Part shown: positions 49,901 to 61,976 of the stretch, piece after piece | Layout of the letters: each line of letters starts with the position of its first letter | Numbering within the stretch: the stretch's first letter is position 1 | Assembly: GCA_033002965.1 (NCBI GenBank) | Contig: JAURVB010000744.1 | Span: 186,001-250,000, forward strand | Source of the DNA: Piper betle | Taxonomy: Eukaryota > Streptophyta > Magnoliopsida > Piperales > Piperaceae | Length of the DNA: 64,000 nt | Direction of reading: 5' to 3' | Notes under the pieces: model-generated | Seen by the model: only the letters and a program-made list of their open reading frames with translations | Databases searched by the model: none | What the model was told of the DNA's origin: nothing | Translations under genes and position numbers: made by a program

Positions 49901-50564
49901 TCTCTCTCTATATATATATATATTTGTTTTGTATAATAAACATGTGATGCATGCTAAGATTCACAATTAGGCTAACATCTTTGTTATCTTTTTGGATGCA
50001 TGATGGGCTAAATAATGATTTTGAGAGACAAGTTTCACCAAGCCAATCAAATATATATATATATATATATAATATTATACTGTGAAAAGGAATGAAAATG
50101 CCGGTATGTCCCACAACTTCTATGGGACCCTCCGGAAGCCAAAAAGATCAGGACCGTCAACACTGTGCTGGATGCCTCTTGTTCCCAGCTAAGATCCTCT
50201 CTCTATTCATTTATTGTCACAAAAAATAGATTAAATAAAAAAAAACCCATCAAAATAAACACTTAATTTTCTTTTTATTTATTACTAAGAACAACATTTA
50301 ATTTCTATTTTGAATATTTATTTATTTATTTATTTATTTTCTATATATATTATTACAACCGGGAATGAGAATTGCAAGAAAGCGGAGATGGATTCCCCGC
50401 CATAATTTCCTTGTTCAACCTTGACTGTTTCTCTGTAACATCTTTTGCAATTTTACACAAGCTCTCCTCTGAGCTCTGAATCCACTTTCCAAGGACAAGC
50501 AGGAGGTAGAATTAGCAGCAGCAGTAGTGGCAGTAGTGGAGAGAGGAGGAACAGCAAATCAGTA
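46911..50564. other. AT-rich gene-free region upstream of the beta-galactosidase gene
   Basis: No gene recognised. 47740-48000 contains diverged GAGCCGAACTCG/TTCGGCTCG motifs like those of the 13.2-kb element and is probably an old relative. TA runs occur at about 49913-49923 and 50053-50071, and a TTTA run at about 50315-50341. The last 200 bases include the promoter and 5' leader of the beta-galactosidase gene. Confidence 0.5.
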
Positions 50565-53500
50565 ATGGCGGCCAAGATCCCAGCATGGAGCTGCTTGCTC
50601 TTCATCTCCTCCTTCTTCTTGCTGTTTCTGGTCCAAAGGATGGAATGCACGGTGGGTTATGACAGGAAGGCGGTGGTGATCAATGGCCAGAGGCGGATAC
50701 TCATCTCTGGCTCCATACATTACCCAAGGAGCACCCCGGATGTACTTCTTCTTTCGCAAACTCCATCTTCTTCCTCTTCTTCTTTGCTCCGATTTGGCTC
50801 TTGTTTTTGGCTCTGATGCATGGCGTTTTGCAGATGTGGGAGGGTCTGATACAGAAGGCGAAAGACGGTGGTTTGGATGTTATACAGACTTATGTTTTCT
50901 GGAATGGGCATGAGCCTTCTCCTGGCAAGGTACTGAATGCTGTCTTGGATTCTCTCTGTCTCTCCGTCTCTATCTTTCTTTCTTCTCTGCCACTGATTGA
51001 TAGGACCACACTGGAATGTTTTGTTTTCTTGCAGTACAATTTTGAGGGTAGGTATGATCTGGTGAGGTTCATAAAGACGGCGCAGAGAGCTGGGATGTTT
51101 GTTCATCTGCGCATTGGACCTTATATTTGTGCAGAATGGAACTTTGGGTACTTTTTTTTAATGTCCATTCTTTCTCCCGACTTTTAATGTTTGATGTAAG
51201 TTTTGGGATGTGATCATCTTTCTCTCTTTTTTTCAGCGGTTTTCCTGTATGGCTCAAGTATGTCCCAGGCATCAGTTTCAGGACCGACAATCAGCCCTTC
51301 AAGGTATCTCTCTTCTTGTCCTTTAATGCTTGAATTCATAATCTTTTGTGTGTTTTTGAGCTTGTTGACATGGTTTTGATTCTGCATTTGGTAGATGGCA
51401 ATGCAAGGTTTCACTCAGAAGATTGTCCAGATGATGAAGGCGGAAAGACTGTTCGAGTCCCAGGGCGGCCCCATCATCCTTTCTCAAGTAAGTCTTTCCT
51501 GTTGCTTCAACTTCTTTTTTAAGTTTCAGTAAACTGGTCTATGTGTTGAAAGAGATGTGTGTTTGGTTGAGTTCATTTTTGGTGTGATTCAGAAGTTGAT
51601 AGCTATCATCAGGCCATTCTATTTTGACCATTTTGGGCATGATGTCTGCGAGTACTTTTAATTTTTTTTCATTGTGTTCTTTCTTATCTTGGCAGATTGA
51701 GAATGAGTATGGAGCAGAGTCTAAAATATTGGGCCCTCCAGGACAAGCTTACCTGAATTGGGCAGCAAAAATGGCAGTAGGATTGGACACTGGTGTCCCC
51801 TGGGTGATGTGCAAGCAAGATGATGCTCCAGATCCAGTGGTGAGATCTTTGTATAGCTTGTATATGTTACAATGCTTGGCTCTACTTTGTCTTGAAAGCC
51901 CTACAATTTCAAGATACAGTACATCTTTCTACATATAATCTGTACTTTTGTCCCTTTTTTGTGTCGGGATTTGAGGTTTACCAAATTTGCTGCTATTTTT
52001 ACAGCCAAAGAAAAACTATCAACATGATGGTGTTTGTACCCTTCAATTTATGTTTATGTCTAAAAAATGCATCTTTCTTGTCCAGTAAAGTAACTAGGCG
52101 AAGCACAATGCTTTATTATAGATTATTTTTATATTAGCATTTCTCGATGTTGTCTATCATTTGCAGACTCTGGGAGGTCTACTGATTTTTGCTTTCAATT
52201 TGATTTAATAACTACAGTTAAAATGTTACATTTGAATCCGTAATTTTCAGCTTTGTCATGAATGCCAGTTTTGTTCCTCATGCACTGCTTTTTTTCTTGT
52301 CCTTGATTGCCTCTCCCTAGCAGTTGCTTCTCAGGCTTGCTCATGTTGAAGTAATTAAAATAGGACGAGGAATTCTGTAGACCTTCCATAAAGCAAATTA
52401 TCTCCTCCACTGTTCTCTCTCATATCTGAGATTTATAACAGATCAATGCTTGCAACGGTTTCTACTGTGATTATTTTACTCCCAACAGACCTTACAAGCC
52501 AAAGATGTGGACGGAGGCTTGGACTGGCTGGTAATTGTCTTTCGCATTTATGCTTGTGCAGTTTTGGAGGCAAAAGTCCACACGTATTTCAGTATTTTGT
52601 TAAACAGTTTAATCCCTTCTAGATATCTAATGCAGCTTCATTTAGCGAAAAGGGATAGAGTTTTTAGGCATTAGTTAGAATATAATCAAGCATCAATAAT
52701 ACACTAAAGTTAATTTATTTTTCTGTTCATCAGGTTTGATGAATATGGTGGACCAGTTCACAAGCGTCCTGCACAAGATTTGGCCTTTGGTGTTCTACGT
52801 TTCATACAAAAGGGAGGCTCTTTTGTTAATTATTACATGGTAATTTCACTTATACATTTAGGTTATAGTTTTTACATGTGGTCATGGAGAAAGAAAAAAC
52901 TTATTGAAGTTGGCAAATGCTGATTATACAGTATCATGGTGGTACTAACTTTGGTCGCACTGCTGGAGGACCATTCATCACAACTAGCTATGACTATGAT
53001 GCTCCACTAGGACGAATACGGTGGGTAATACAATGTTTTTAGTGAGTTGATTAGCTCTGGCTACTTCAGTACTCTTTTCTGAATAACTCATTTATCAACT
53101 TCCAGGATGGCCAAATCAACCTAAATATGGTCATCTGAAAGAACTCCATAAAGCAATTAAGCTAAGTGAAAAAGCCCTAGTTTCTGCAGATCCAATTGTT
53201 ACATCTCTGGGAAGTTACCAACAGGTAAATAGCTATGAAACTCAGTCCTTTCTTGTTTCACATAGTACTGTTTGAACCCTTACATTCAAGTACTTCTTTC
53301 AGGCCCATGTTTTCTCATCTAAAGGAGGCGGATGTGCAGCTTTCCTATCAAATTACAATACTAAAATTACTGCTAGAGTTTTGTTCAATAACATGCATTA
53401 CGATCTACCACCATGGTCAATCAGTGTTCTTCCGGACTGCAGGAATGCCGTATATAATACCGCAAAGGTCTGTAAAATGTACAGCAGTTTCAATTCAAAA

Positions 53501-55816
53501 AATTTCAAGTTTTTAAGGGTTGATTTTATCTGAATTTGGAACTTAATGATGCATCTACTTTATGAGATTTGTGTATTCATGCTTCTCAAATATCATCCTC
53601 TCTAGAGTTTCTTACGTATACGTTGCTAAGTTTCCTGCATTTAACCTTCCCTATCACCTATTCAAGTTATTATTTTACACTTATGACAAATATCTGGGAG
53701 AAGTATTGTTGAAGTTAAACAAATGATGAACTGATACCATGTGTTGATCACTAAGAATCATTCCATTATTGCAAACTTTATAATGAATAGATTATTCACC
53801 TCATGAGATGACAAGTTTTCTCAAATAATGTTTGCACTTCTCTACTCCAATTATTAAAACTTGAAGGATCACAGAGATGACGGCTATGCACGTCCTTGCA
53901 GATTGGAGTACAAACATCACACAGTCAGATGATCCCTGTGCACAACACGCAATTCCTTTCATGGCAAACGTATGCTGAAGATACTCTTTCCCTAGGAAGC
54001 GAATCATCGTTTGCAGCTCCTGGTCTCCTGGAACAGATCAATGTCACCAGAGATACTAGTGATTATCTCTGGTATATCACAAGGTAAATTCAAGGAATAC
54101 TAAGTAATATAATCTCGTCATTTATGGACGACCATCCTAACATTTGATCATGTGAACTACAGTGTTGATATAAGTCCATCAGAATCTTTTTTGCGTGGAG
54201 GTCAATCTCCTGTACTTACTGTAGAGTCCACGGGTCATCTATTGCATGTTTTTGTCAATGGAAGGCTTTCAGGTAGGTTTGATTTCTGCATGAAAGGTTA
54301 GTAGTGAAAGTGTTAATGATAACATAACAAAGGGATTTTCTGCATCAATTTAGGTACTTCTTATGGTAGCAGGGAGAACAGAAGGTTCACATTTAATGGC
54401 TATGTTCACCTACATGCTGGAACTAATAGAATTGCACTCCTTAGTGTTGCTGTTGGCTTGCCAGTATGTTACCTGCAGCTTTAATCTCAATATCCTTAGG
54501 ATCACAGCTTTATTTTTTTTTGCTGTCTAACATTTTTCATACTGAATTTATACTCCTGTCCTCCTTGAAGAATGTTGGAACACATTTTGAGACATGGAAC
54601 ACTGGAATCCTTGGTCCAGTTGTGTTGAACGGACTTGACAATGGAAGAAGAGACTTAACACGACAGAAATGGTCTTACCAGGTCGGTGCCTTTCCTCTAG
54701 CTCATTTTATTGGAAGATTTCTTCAGTGTATGAGCCTTAAGATTATATGTTATTTGGTTTAGGTTGGCTTGAAAGGAGAAGCTATGAATTTGATCTCTGA
54801 AAATGGTGTTTCATCTGTGGAATGGATGCAAGGTTCTTTAGCTGCTCAAAGGCAGCAGGCAATGTCATGGCACAAGGTACAAATACTAGCCATACATGGT
54901 TAAACCAGCTGGTTTTGAGTTTTTAAACTTTGTTTTTATTTACTTGTCCCTCCGAATTATTGCAGGCCTACTTTGATGCACCTCCAGGATATGAGCCACT
55001 GGCTCTGGACATGGAAAGCATGGGCAAGGGTCAAGTTTGGATTAATGGGGAAAGCATTGGAAGGTATTGGACTGCCTGGGCAAAGGGAGAGTGCAGTGGA
55101 TGTAGTTATTCTGGCACTTATCGTGCTCCCAAGTGTCAAACTGGTTGTGGACAACCAACCCAGCGCTGGTAAGAGTTCACCAAAATCTGATAGACAAGGA
55201 CATAGAAACTAAGCTTGATTGGAGAACTCTTTGCTCATATGTATATGGCAAACTGCAATTTAAATCTGTAGGTACCATGCTCCGAGATCTTGGTTAAAGC
55301 CTACAAGAAACTTGTTGGTAGTTTTTGAAGAAATGGGTGGTGATCCAACAAGGATTTCTCTTGGAAAGAGATCAGTACCAACAATCTGTGCTGATGTTTC
55401 TGAGTTTCATCCCAACATGGAGAATTGGCATAGTGACTCACAAAACCAAGCCGAAGACCTCCATACTCCTAATGTTCACCTGCATTGTGCTTCAGGACAG
55501 TCCATTTCAGCCATTAAATTTGCCAGTTTTGGTACTCCCTCAGGAACTTGTGGGAGCTTTCAGCAAGGGGCTTGCCACTCCCAGAATTCACATACCATAA
55601 TAGAGAAGGTCACATACATCTTTATTTCTATCTTACTCATTTTCTACCCCCTTCCTTAGTTTTCTCTAACATTCTATATGTGATTTTCAGAATTGCATTG
55701 GGCTGCAAAGTTGCTCAATTACTGTATCCTTGAATGATTTTGGGGGAGATCCATGCCCGAATGTGATGAAACGCATGGCAGTAGAAGCGGTCTGCAGTTC
55801 GACAATGGGAGAATGA
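50565..55816 (+). CDS. Beta-galactosidase, glycoside hydrolase family 35, with C-terminal lectin domain
   Basis: Secreted plant beta-galactosidase that trims galactose from cell-wall polymers in the apoplast. Nineteen exons, the first 50565-50741 and the last 55691-55816, give 846 residues. An N-terminal signal peptide ([20 protein letters not shown]) is followed by the GH35 core: [51 protein letters not shown], the acid/base Glu in IENEYG (about E186) and the nucleophile in WTEAWTGWF (about E255), then [15 protein letters not shown]. Galactose-binding modules follow ([29 protein letters not shown]), and the C-terminus is an SUEL-type Cys-rich lectin domain ([20 protein letters not shown], ending [12 protein letters not shown]). 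One extra G at 53010-53011 in exon 9 turns DAPLDEYG into DAPLGRIR; without it all exons join in frame. The lectin tail fits the longer BGAL subgroup. It converges on a B3 gene. Confidence 0.93.
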
Positions 55817-56427
55817 TAAAACTTTTTTAACAGAAGGATCTGAAAGGATTTTAAGCGTTGTCCTAGCAGTTAATCCTGCTTCCTGAAACTGCTCAGAAGC
55901 GCAGGGGAATCAAAACACTACCCACAAGGAAGAGCTTGATGGTATGGTATTACACATCGATTCTATTGATCACGTTTACAATTTTAATAACCACAAGGCA
56001 ATTGTAAAATAGTGTGGTATAAATAGTTCAATATGCTTGTATTGTTAAAAATATCTGCAAATTACATGTCCTAGTTCAAAAGATTGGGTATCATTTGATA
56101 TACAACTCAACTGTATATAGTTGGTTTGGACAGTTTCTTATATTGGGTTTGGTGAGCAATGTATGAAACAATGATTTGAGTTTTATAGAAATTAAATTCC
56201 AGCTGATATTTTCATAAAAACCATGATCTTGAAGCTGTTCATTTATGACCACCATAGCATTCAGAAAATAATACTTAGAACTGTTCATATATAATACCAC
56301 CATCACCAATGTTAGTTCCTGACCATTCAGGATTACTTTGATAAAGAAAAAAATAAAAGTAATTATAATTTTACATTTGAAAACTGGGAGCATCCAAAAT
56401 GCTAGAGTGACTACTTGCAAAGTTCCT
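55817..56427. other. Spacer between convergent beta-galactosidase and B3 genes
   Basis: AT-rich; holds the two 3' UTRs. Nothing else seen. Confidence 0.6.
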
Positions 56428-57798
56428 TTATTGACGTAAAGAAAGGAGATTCTGCTTGTGTTTCTTGGGGGAGTACTTGAGCAAGGGTGCAATTTCATCT
56501 ACCACCCAGATAATATAAACCTGCATTTTATTCCTGTGAATCAACTCAAAGACACAGACATCATGCTCTTCAAGGTTATTGGCAACGGCGAATGCCCACC
56601 AGCCACCACGTACACTTCCTCTTCCATAGCTCTTACAGCAGACATATTTTATATCCCATTCCTTCCCACTTGGGTCATAGAATGTCATTTGTGTGGAGAC
56701 CTTCGGAAGTTCGGCTCTGGCAAAGCTTTGAGGAAGATTCTGTAAACGACAAACGATAAAATTAGCTTTTGTGCATAAATTGTTTCATGGGCAAGTACTA
56801 CTTTTTCCATACATTGTTCATAACGGTTCTAACTTCTATATATACCATTTGATGTCTCCCCAACTTTCAATCGATCAAAAAGTTTTAATCTGATCTCGTT
56901 GTCTAATATCTATCTTTTTGCATACATGATGGTTGCTTGATCTGATCATATTCTAACGCATTAATTGATTGATCAAACCGAGGATAGTGCAAAAAGTGGA
57001 GAACGGTAACCAGATTAGTGGAGCCTTACCAAGCAAAAAGAACGGTAAACATAACTCGGCCGCATAACCGCCATAGCAAGAGGTTTCCTTGACCTGAAAG
57101 ACTTGGCAGCTTTAGAAGCCCTCTCGATCTCTGCATCTGTAACTTGTCTTCTTTGTGAGATAAAATATGTAACTCCACCTACATGACTACATGACAAACC
57201 CAACCAACATGTTACAACACTGGTAACTACACCATAAAAAAAAAGGAGGACCCCTATAATTATTTACCCTTTATTTTTCTCCCACTCAATTGACCAATTG
57301 GTTGCTTAACCAGAGCTGTTTCATCAGAAGGAGGTACCCGTTGTTGAACAGAGGACTTACGAGCACAAAGCTTGACAGGTGCTTTACAAGCACTGTGTCA
57401 AAAATCTTCACTCCAAACCGAAGCCGACCATGGTAACCGAAAACCAAACAATAGCCAACTTGGACAGAGTGATCCTTCACAAATCTCTTCCAAAATTTTC
57501 TCAACCAAACTTGCCCGCCCAACCATCCCAGTAGGGCACTTCAACAAGACAGTGCTGGAGTGCACCCCGCCCATGTGCTTAAGAACAGCCTTGGGTATCT
57601 CCTACAAGTAAAACCAAGAGTACCCACATGTAAAGTACTGAATCAAACTGATCAAAAACGAATGCATGAACAACCAAACTACTTAACAAGTTGTTTGTCG
57701 AAGGCCTCCTCATCCTCGCGCTTATCATTATTGCCCGAGGCTTGGATTAATAGAGGGCTGGTGCAGTGGATGTTTTCAGGGGATTGGGCCGGCGCCAT
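56428..57798 (-). CDS. REM-type B3-domain protein, N-terminal part damaged or diverged
   Basis: Plant-specific B3 DNA-binding domains act in the nucleus; the REM subfamily usually carries two or more copies. Reading from 57798, exon 1 gives MAPAQSPENIHC. The exon at about 57615-57330 gives part of a first B3 domain (EIPKAVLKHMGGVHSSTVLL, FWKRFVKDHSVQVGYCLVFG and VKIFDTVL). The exon 57178-57030 gives the linker TDAEIERASKAAKSFRS and the start of a second domain (MAVMRPSYVYRSFCL). The exon 56739-56428 completes it with LPQSFARAELPKVSTQMTFY, EWDIKYVCC and GGWWAFAVANNLEEHDVCVF. The frame shifts by one base in the first domain near 57490, at an AAAATTTT run, and the first beta-strands of that domain (FFKII-like) are not found. 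The second domain is complete. Function beyond DNA binding is not predictable. Confidence 0.78.
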
Positions 57799-59259
57799 TA
57801 TGGTTGTGAACATGCACGCGGGCACGTAAGAATAAGAACAAAGTAGAGGATAAATAACAGATAATTCAGGTTACGTGCGTTGATCAAGAAGACGAAGGAA
57901 CGAATGTCATCACGACCGCAGGAATAATTTTTTGCGGTCACCCTAATCTGGGCCGTCAGCGGCTTAGATCTGTTTTTTAAAAAACCTTAATCCTAACCCG
58001 CCACCCTCCAATTGCCGCCGCCGCCTCGCCACCCTCGGCCACGGCGCCGCCACCTTTCGCCGGGCCCACGTCCACCGCGCCGCCGCCGTCGTCGCACCCA
58101 CACCCCAGCCCACGTCGCCGCCCGGGTCGCCTATCCGCGCCGCCACACCCGCTCGCGGACCTCGCCTGCCAGCACTGTCACCGTTGCTGCCCTCGCCATG
58201 CCGCTGCCCACCCTCGCCGCCATCGACGGGTGTTGAAGAGGCATGGCAAGATCGGACATGCAATTTGTATTGTTGTTTACAAAGCAGATATATGGCTTGA
58301 GATAGGATACTAAGCAGATATATATCGGAAGATCAACGCCCTAATTGTTGCATGTCATTAGACCATCTCTTTTTTATCTATTTTTTATTATTCGTACTTA
58401 CTTATAGCTTTATTTTTTTTATTAAAAGAAGAAACCTGTTAATTAGACCAATGAATAACGGGAATTTGGGATAATGAAGGACAGGTCAGGATCCTAATAT
58501 GCTTTCATAGTCCAATGCACCCAAGCACCCGTTTTATTAATGGCTAATAATATTTTTTTAGAGATGAAATTAATAAGTCTACTAACCGGTTGGAATCACG
58601 GGTTTTATAATTCTTTTTTAAACATAATAATTTTAATTTATATTGATAATTTAATATTTTATTTTTAATTATTTTAAAAAATATTAAATATTATCTGACT
58701 CTAATTAAATATCTTAACTTGGTTTAATTAAGATTCTAATTACTTATTTTTAATAATTATTTATAAACATATGATAAATTAATAAAAAAATCATTATTTT
58801 TCTGTGCCTATAATAAATATAAAATTTACCAAATCTAGATAAATAATATACACCACAATTACTTGAATATATACTATAATTAATAATATTATTCAAATAA
58901 TTCTAATATTATAATAATGATTATTAATAATTGATTTATAATTAATAATGCACATATGATTGCTCGCGGGATGAACCCTCTGCGGACGGTGGAATGAGGT
59001 TATTAGGGCATGGACGTGTGATGTTGGGGATCACGCTAGGGTGCCCTTACCTATAAAACAATGATGCAAACATAAAAAATAAAGTTAGACACAACTGATT
59101 GTTCCATGGTGCTCACTGTGAATTCCCAAGTCACTCTCTCTATTGGGCTTGTCTCACAATCCACTATTTAATAAATTTTGATACAAAAATATAAATAAGT
59201 TAGAATGCGTGCTCGAATTTGAGTGCTCTGGTTCTATTCTTCAAATGATAAAATAGACT
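57799..59259. other. Intergenic region with a GC-rich block
   Basis: 57970-58240 is abruptly GC-rich and codes only Pro/Arg/His low-complexity frames on both strands, resembling the GC-rich cores of the elements at 9.3, 27.1 and 45.5 kb. 58380-58960 is very AT-rich. No gene recognised. Confidence 0.5.
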
Positions 59260-60327
59260 TCACCAATGCACCAAGAACGTTGAAAAATGGGGAGATACCT
59301 TTCGCATGGATATGAGCACGGAAAGGCCATGAAATAAATTCGGAAAGATGAGGTGAACCAGTTCCTCTGGCTCGAGTCGGGTCAGATAATTCGTGAACCG
59401 AGTGGGTTCAGGCTTCTGGATGGCGCGAGTAGCTCCCGAGCCCAATCTGGGTACGCAGGGTGGAAAGTGGCGTACGGTGCACCAACTGGTAAGACGGGTC
59501 GGAAGCCGGATGGCGGTAGGGTCACGGGGATAGGCAGACGCGGTTAGAAGGGAGCGGGTATCCGGATCCAATCGGGCAAGCGGACGCTGTAACGTGCATG
59601 CAGGATCGACAAACCCGCTTAAAGCGGTGGTGTAACCGGCGGCGTTGAGGGCTCCGGTGACGGCGATGACGGCTGCGGCAGGTCCTGGCGACCACCAAGA
59701 TAGGAGGAAAACAGTATAAGGCTGCCATTGGTGGTGCTCCGGTAGTCGGACGGGTCGTTGACTGGCTGGAAAACGACGATAATGGCACCGGCGATAGAGG
59801 GTATCGCCGGAACTTTGCAGGCTTTTTCCGGCGACGAGGAGTACGTGTTGCGGAGTAAATCGGTAATGAATTGTGGTCAGCGGTAAATTATTTGGATTGG
59901 ACATCACGGGGTGGTCGGCGGTGACATTGAACGACCGGAAAAGTGCTCGAAGAGTGACGGTTTGCCACTGTTCCTTACTCCGGCAGCAGGCATTCTCGGC
60001 GGATTTCCGCCGACGGTGAGTCTTTCCGACGGTGGGGGTTGATCGTAACCTATAGCCGCCAATGAGGAGAACCTCTTGGCCGTGATGGCTTGCTTGGAGG
60101 TAGCTGCGGCGGTTCCAAATTTGATGTCGCGTAGCGGCTTTGGGTAATCTCCTTCTGTGGCTCCGGTGACGGTTCTGGCCGCCGGGATTGCTCCGCTGAG
60201 TAGACAAGTGGAGGTGGTAGTCCTCTTCCCTCTCGGGCTTCGCTCTCCACTGGACTAAGATTTGAATATCCCTGGCTTCTCTACACGCTATCTCACAAAG
60301 TGGCAAGATTTGGGTGGCGCACAACAA
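59260..60327 (-). other. Long open frame of unknown status
   Basis: A 355-codon frame opens with MLCATQILPLCEIACREARD. It matches no family I know, has no signal peptide or motif, and its residue mix (Arg, Pro, Thr, Ser) is what a chance frame in moderately GC-rich DNA gives. The block 59340-60300 differs in composition from its flanks, so it may be part of a retroelement or another insertion. I do not call it a gene. Confidence 0.3.
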
Positions 60328-60767
60328 CCTTTTAGCCTTCCTAAGAATTTTTTTGGTTACATAGATTGTCTTTGACTTGTATATATACTAATAAGAAAGT
60401 TTTAATTTTTGAACTAATTTTTGAATTAAAAGATATTTGTGACACTTATTATAAATTTTTTTTAGTTATTTAAAGTCTATTTTTGAGGCCCAAAAGGCCT
60501 ATAAAAGTGATTTGGGAGCTTGCCACAATATAACGGGCTACATGAGCCGTTGCCATTTTTCGGCCTATTTTTGTTTATTTTTAACCGTTTTAGTAATTCG
60601 ATACTCCTTGTGTTAGTTTAGATGTATATTTACATTATTTGGTTCACTTAATGTTATGATTATTTTTTTATTATTTTATATATGTAAATAGACAACGTAA
60701 GGAGATTCTAACTGGGATTTGTATTGACAGGAGGAGTTCTAGAGCAACATCAGTAAGGAGTAGATAA
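60328..60767. other. Upstream region of the kinase-like locus
   Basis: AT-rich DNA with no recognisable gene. Presumably contains remains of the promoter of the following kinase-like sequence. Confidence 0.5.
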
Positions 60768-61976
60768 TTGGAGCAAATTGGCATGGCGCTTAGGCTTGGG
60801 GAAAAGATAGGCGGTGGCAGTTTTGGCCGAGTTTGTGTGGCGAGATATGAAGGCAAGAAAGTGGCCGTTAAAACTTCCATCCCATCAAAATCTGGTTCTT
60901 ACAAGTTTCTTCGATCGGAGAAGTTCCTTCTCTCCGATCTTGGTGATTCTGAGAATGTAGTAAATTGTCTCGGTGATGCTCACTCCATCGACAAAGACGG
61001 CAAAGTTGTTTATCATCTTGTCCTAGAGTATGTCGATGGAGGTGATGTTAATAGTTACATTGACCGACGAGGTGGCAAGCTACCCGAACATGAGGCGCGA
61101 CACCTTGCCTATTTGCTGATCAAAGGCCTCGCATTCATCCACTTTAAAGGATATGTGCCCTGCAACATTAAGCCCAGTAACATCCTCGCCTCGCTACCTC
61201 CCTCATTGGAGCCAGCATGTATTAAGATTGCCGATTTCGGACATGCCAAGAATGTGGTGAGGGAAGACTGCCTCGAAGAACCAAGCAATACATGTCTCCA
61301 GAAGCCGTCAATGGTCGATGTGAGCCTCCGATGGATGTATAGGGTCTTGAATGTGTGGTGCTTGAGATGCTCACAGGAAAGCGGCTATTGAGTTGCATGC
61401 CTACTAGAGAAGGCATCGATACGCTGCGCCTACCATCAGGGTATCGAATTGTGGAAAAGATTTCTTGAGACATTGCTTTGAACGCTGACCCAAGGGCCCG
61501 GGACGGTTGATATGCTTCTACACCGTCCCTTACTAGATGTGTTCTCCGTCACCAATAATGACATTGCAAGCTCATTAGAGTTTCAATTCCATGATTTGAG
61601 GAGCGAGGAGAAGGAGGATAATGAAGAAGATGGAAAAAGTACAGCAAATGCTTTCCTCAAATTCTTGGGTGATCTTTTCAGTAGTGGCAAAGGTCCTGCT
61701 ACGAGGTGGGATGAATGGTTTGAGAAGAACGTGAAGGATAGCATCATTGATATCTCTTCTGATCATATGGATGAAAATCAATGTACGAGGTGGGATGAAT
61801 GGCTCGAGAAGAATGTAAAGGATAGCATCATTGATATCTCTTCTGATCATATGGATGAAAATCAATGTAGTACGCGTGGGAAGAAGAGAAAGATCAGCAT
61901 TGACCTCACTACCACACTACCAGAATTCAGCTCCGAGAAGCTTAGGAAAGAATTTGTTTTACAACATTGTATTTGA
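60768..61976 (+). pseudogene. Broken MAPKKK-like protein kinase
   Basis: The first 200 codons form a Ser/Thr kinase N-lobe and part of the C-lobe, with plant MAPKKK17/18-like character. The Gly loop is GGGSFGRV (about 15-22), the VAVK lysine is K35 and the DFG Asp is D156 in IADFGHAK. The catalytic loop reads VPCNIKPSNIL where the family has a HCDIKP-type sequence, so both the His and the catalytic Asp are changed (N133). After 61285 the frame shifts. The continuation (YMSPEAVNGRCEPPMDV, then LECVVLEMLTGKRLL) holds a stop where the Trp of DVW should be (61332-61334), another near 61468 and a further shift before MLLHRP. The tail 61512-61976 is open again and carries a 28-residue tandem repeat. 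Decayed kinase; a short N-terminal product cannot be excluded. Confidence 0.82.
61701..61868 (+). repeat. 84-bp exact-phase tandem duplication in the kinase-like tail
   Basis: Two adjacent 84-bp units (61701-61784 and 61785-61868) encode TRWDEWFEKNVKDSIIDI plus SSDHMDENQC and a copy with F changed to L. Only a few bases differ, so the duplication is recent. Confidence 0.92.

Noticed and set aside
59260..60327. 355-codon minus-strand frame as a gene
   Set aside because: No recognisable domain, chance-like composition, no sign of splicing or promoter. Listed as an open frame of unknown status only.
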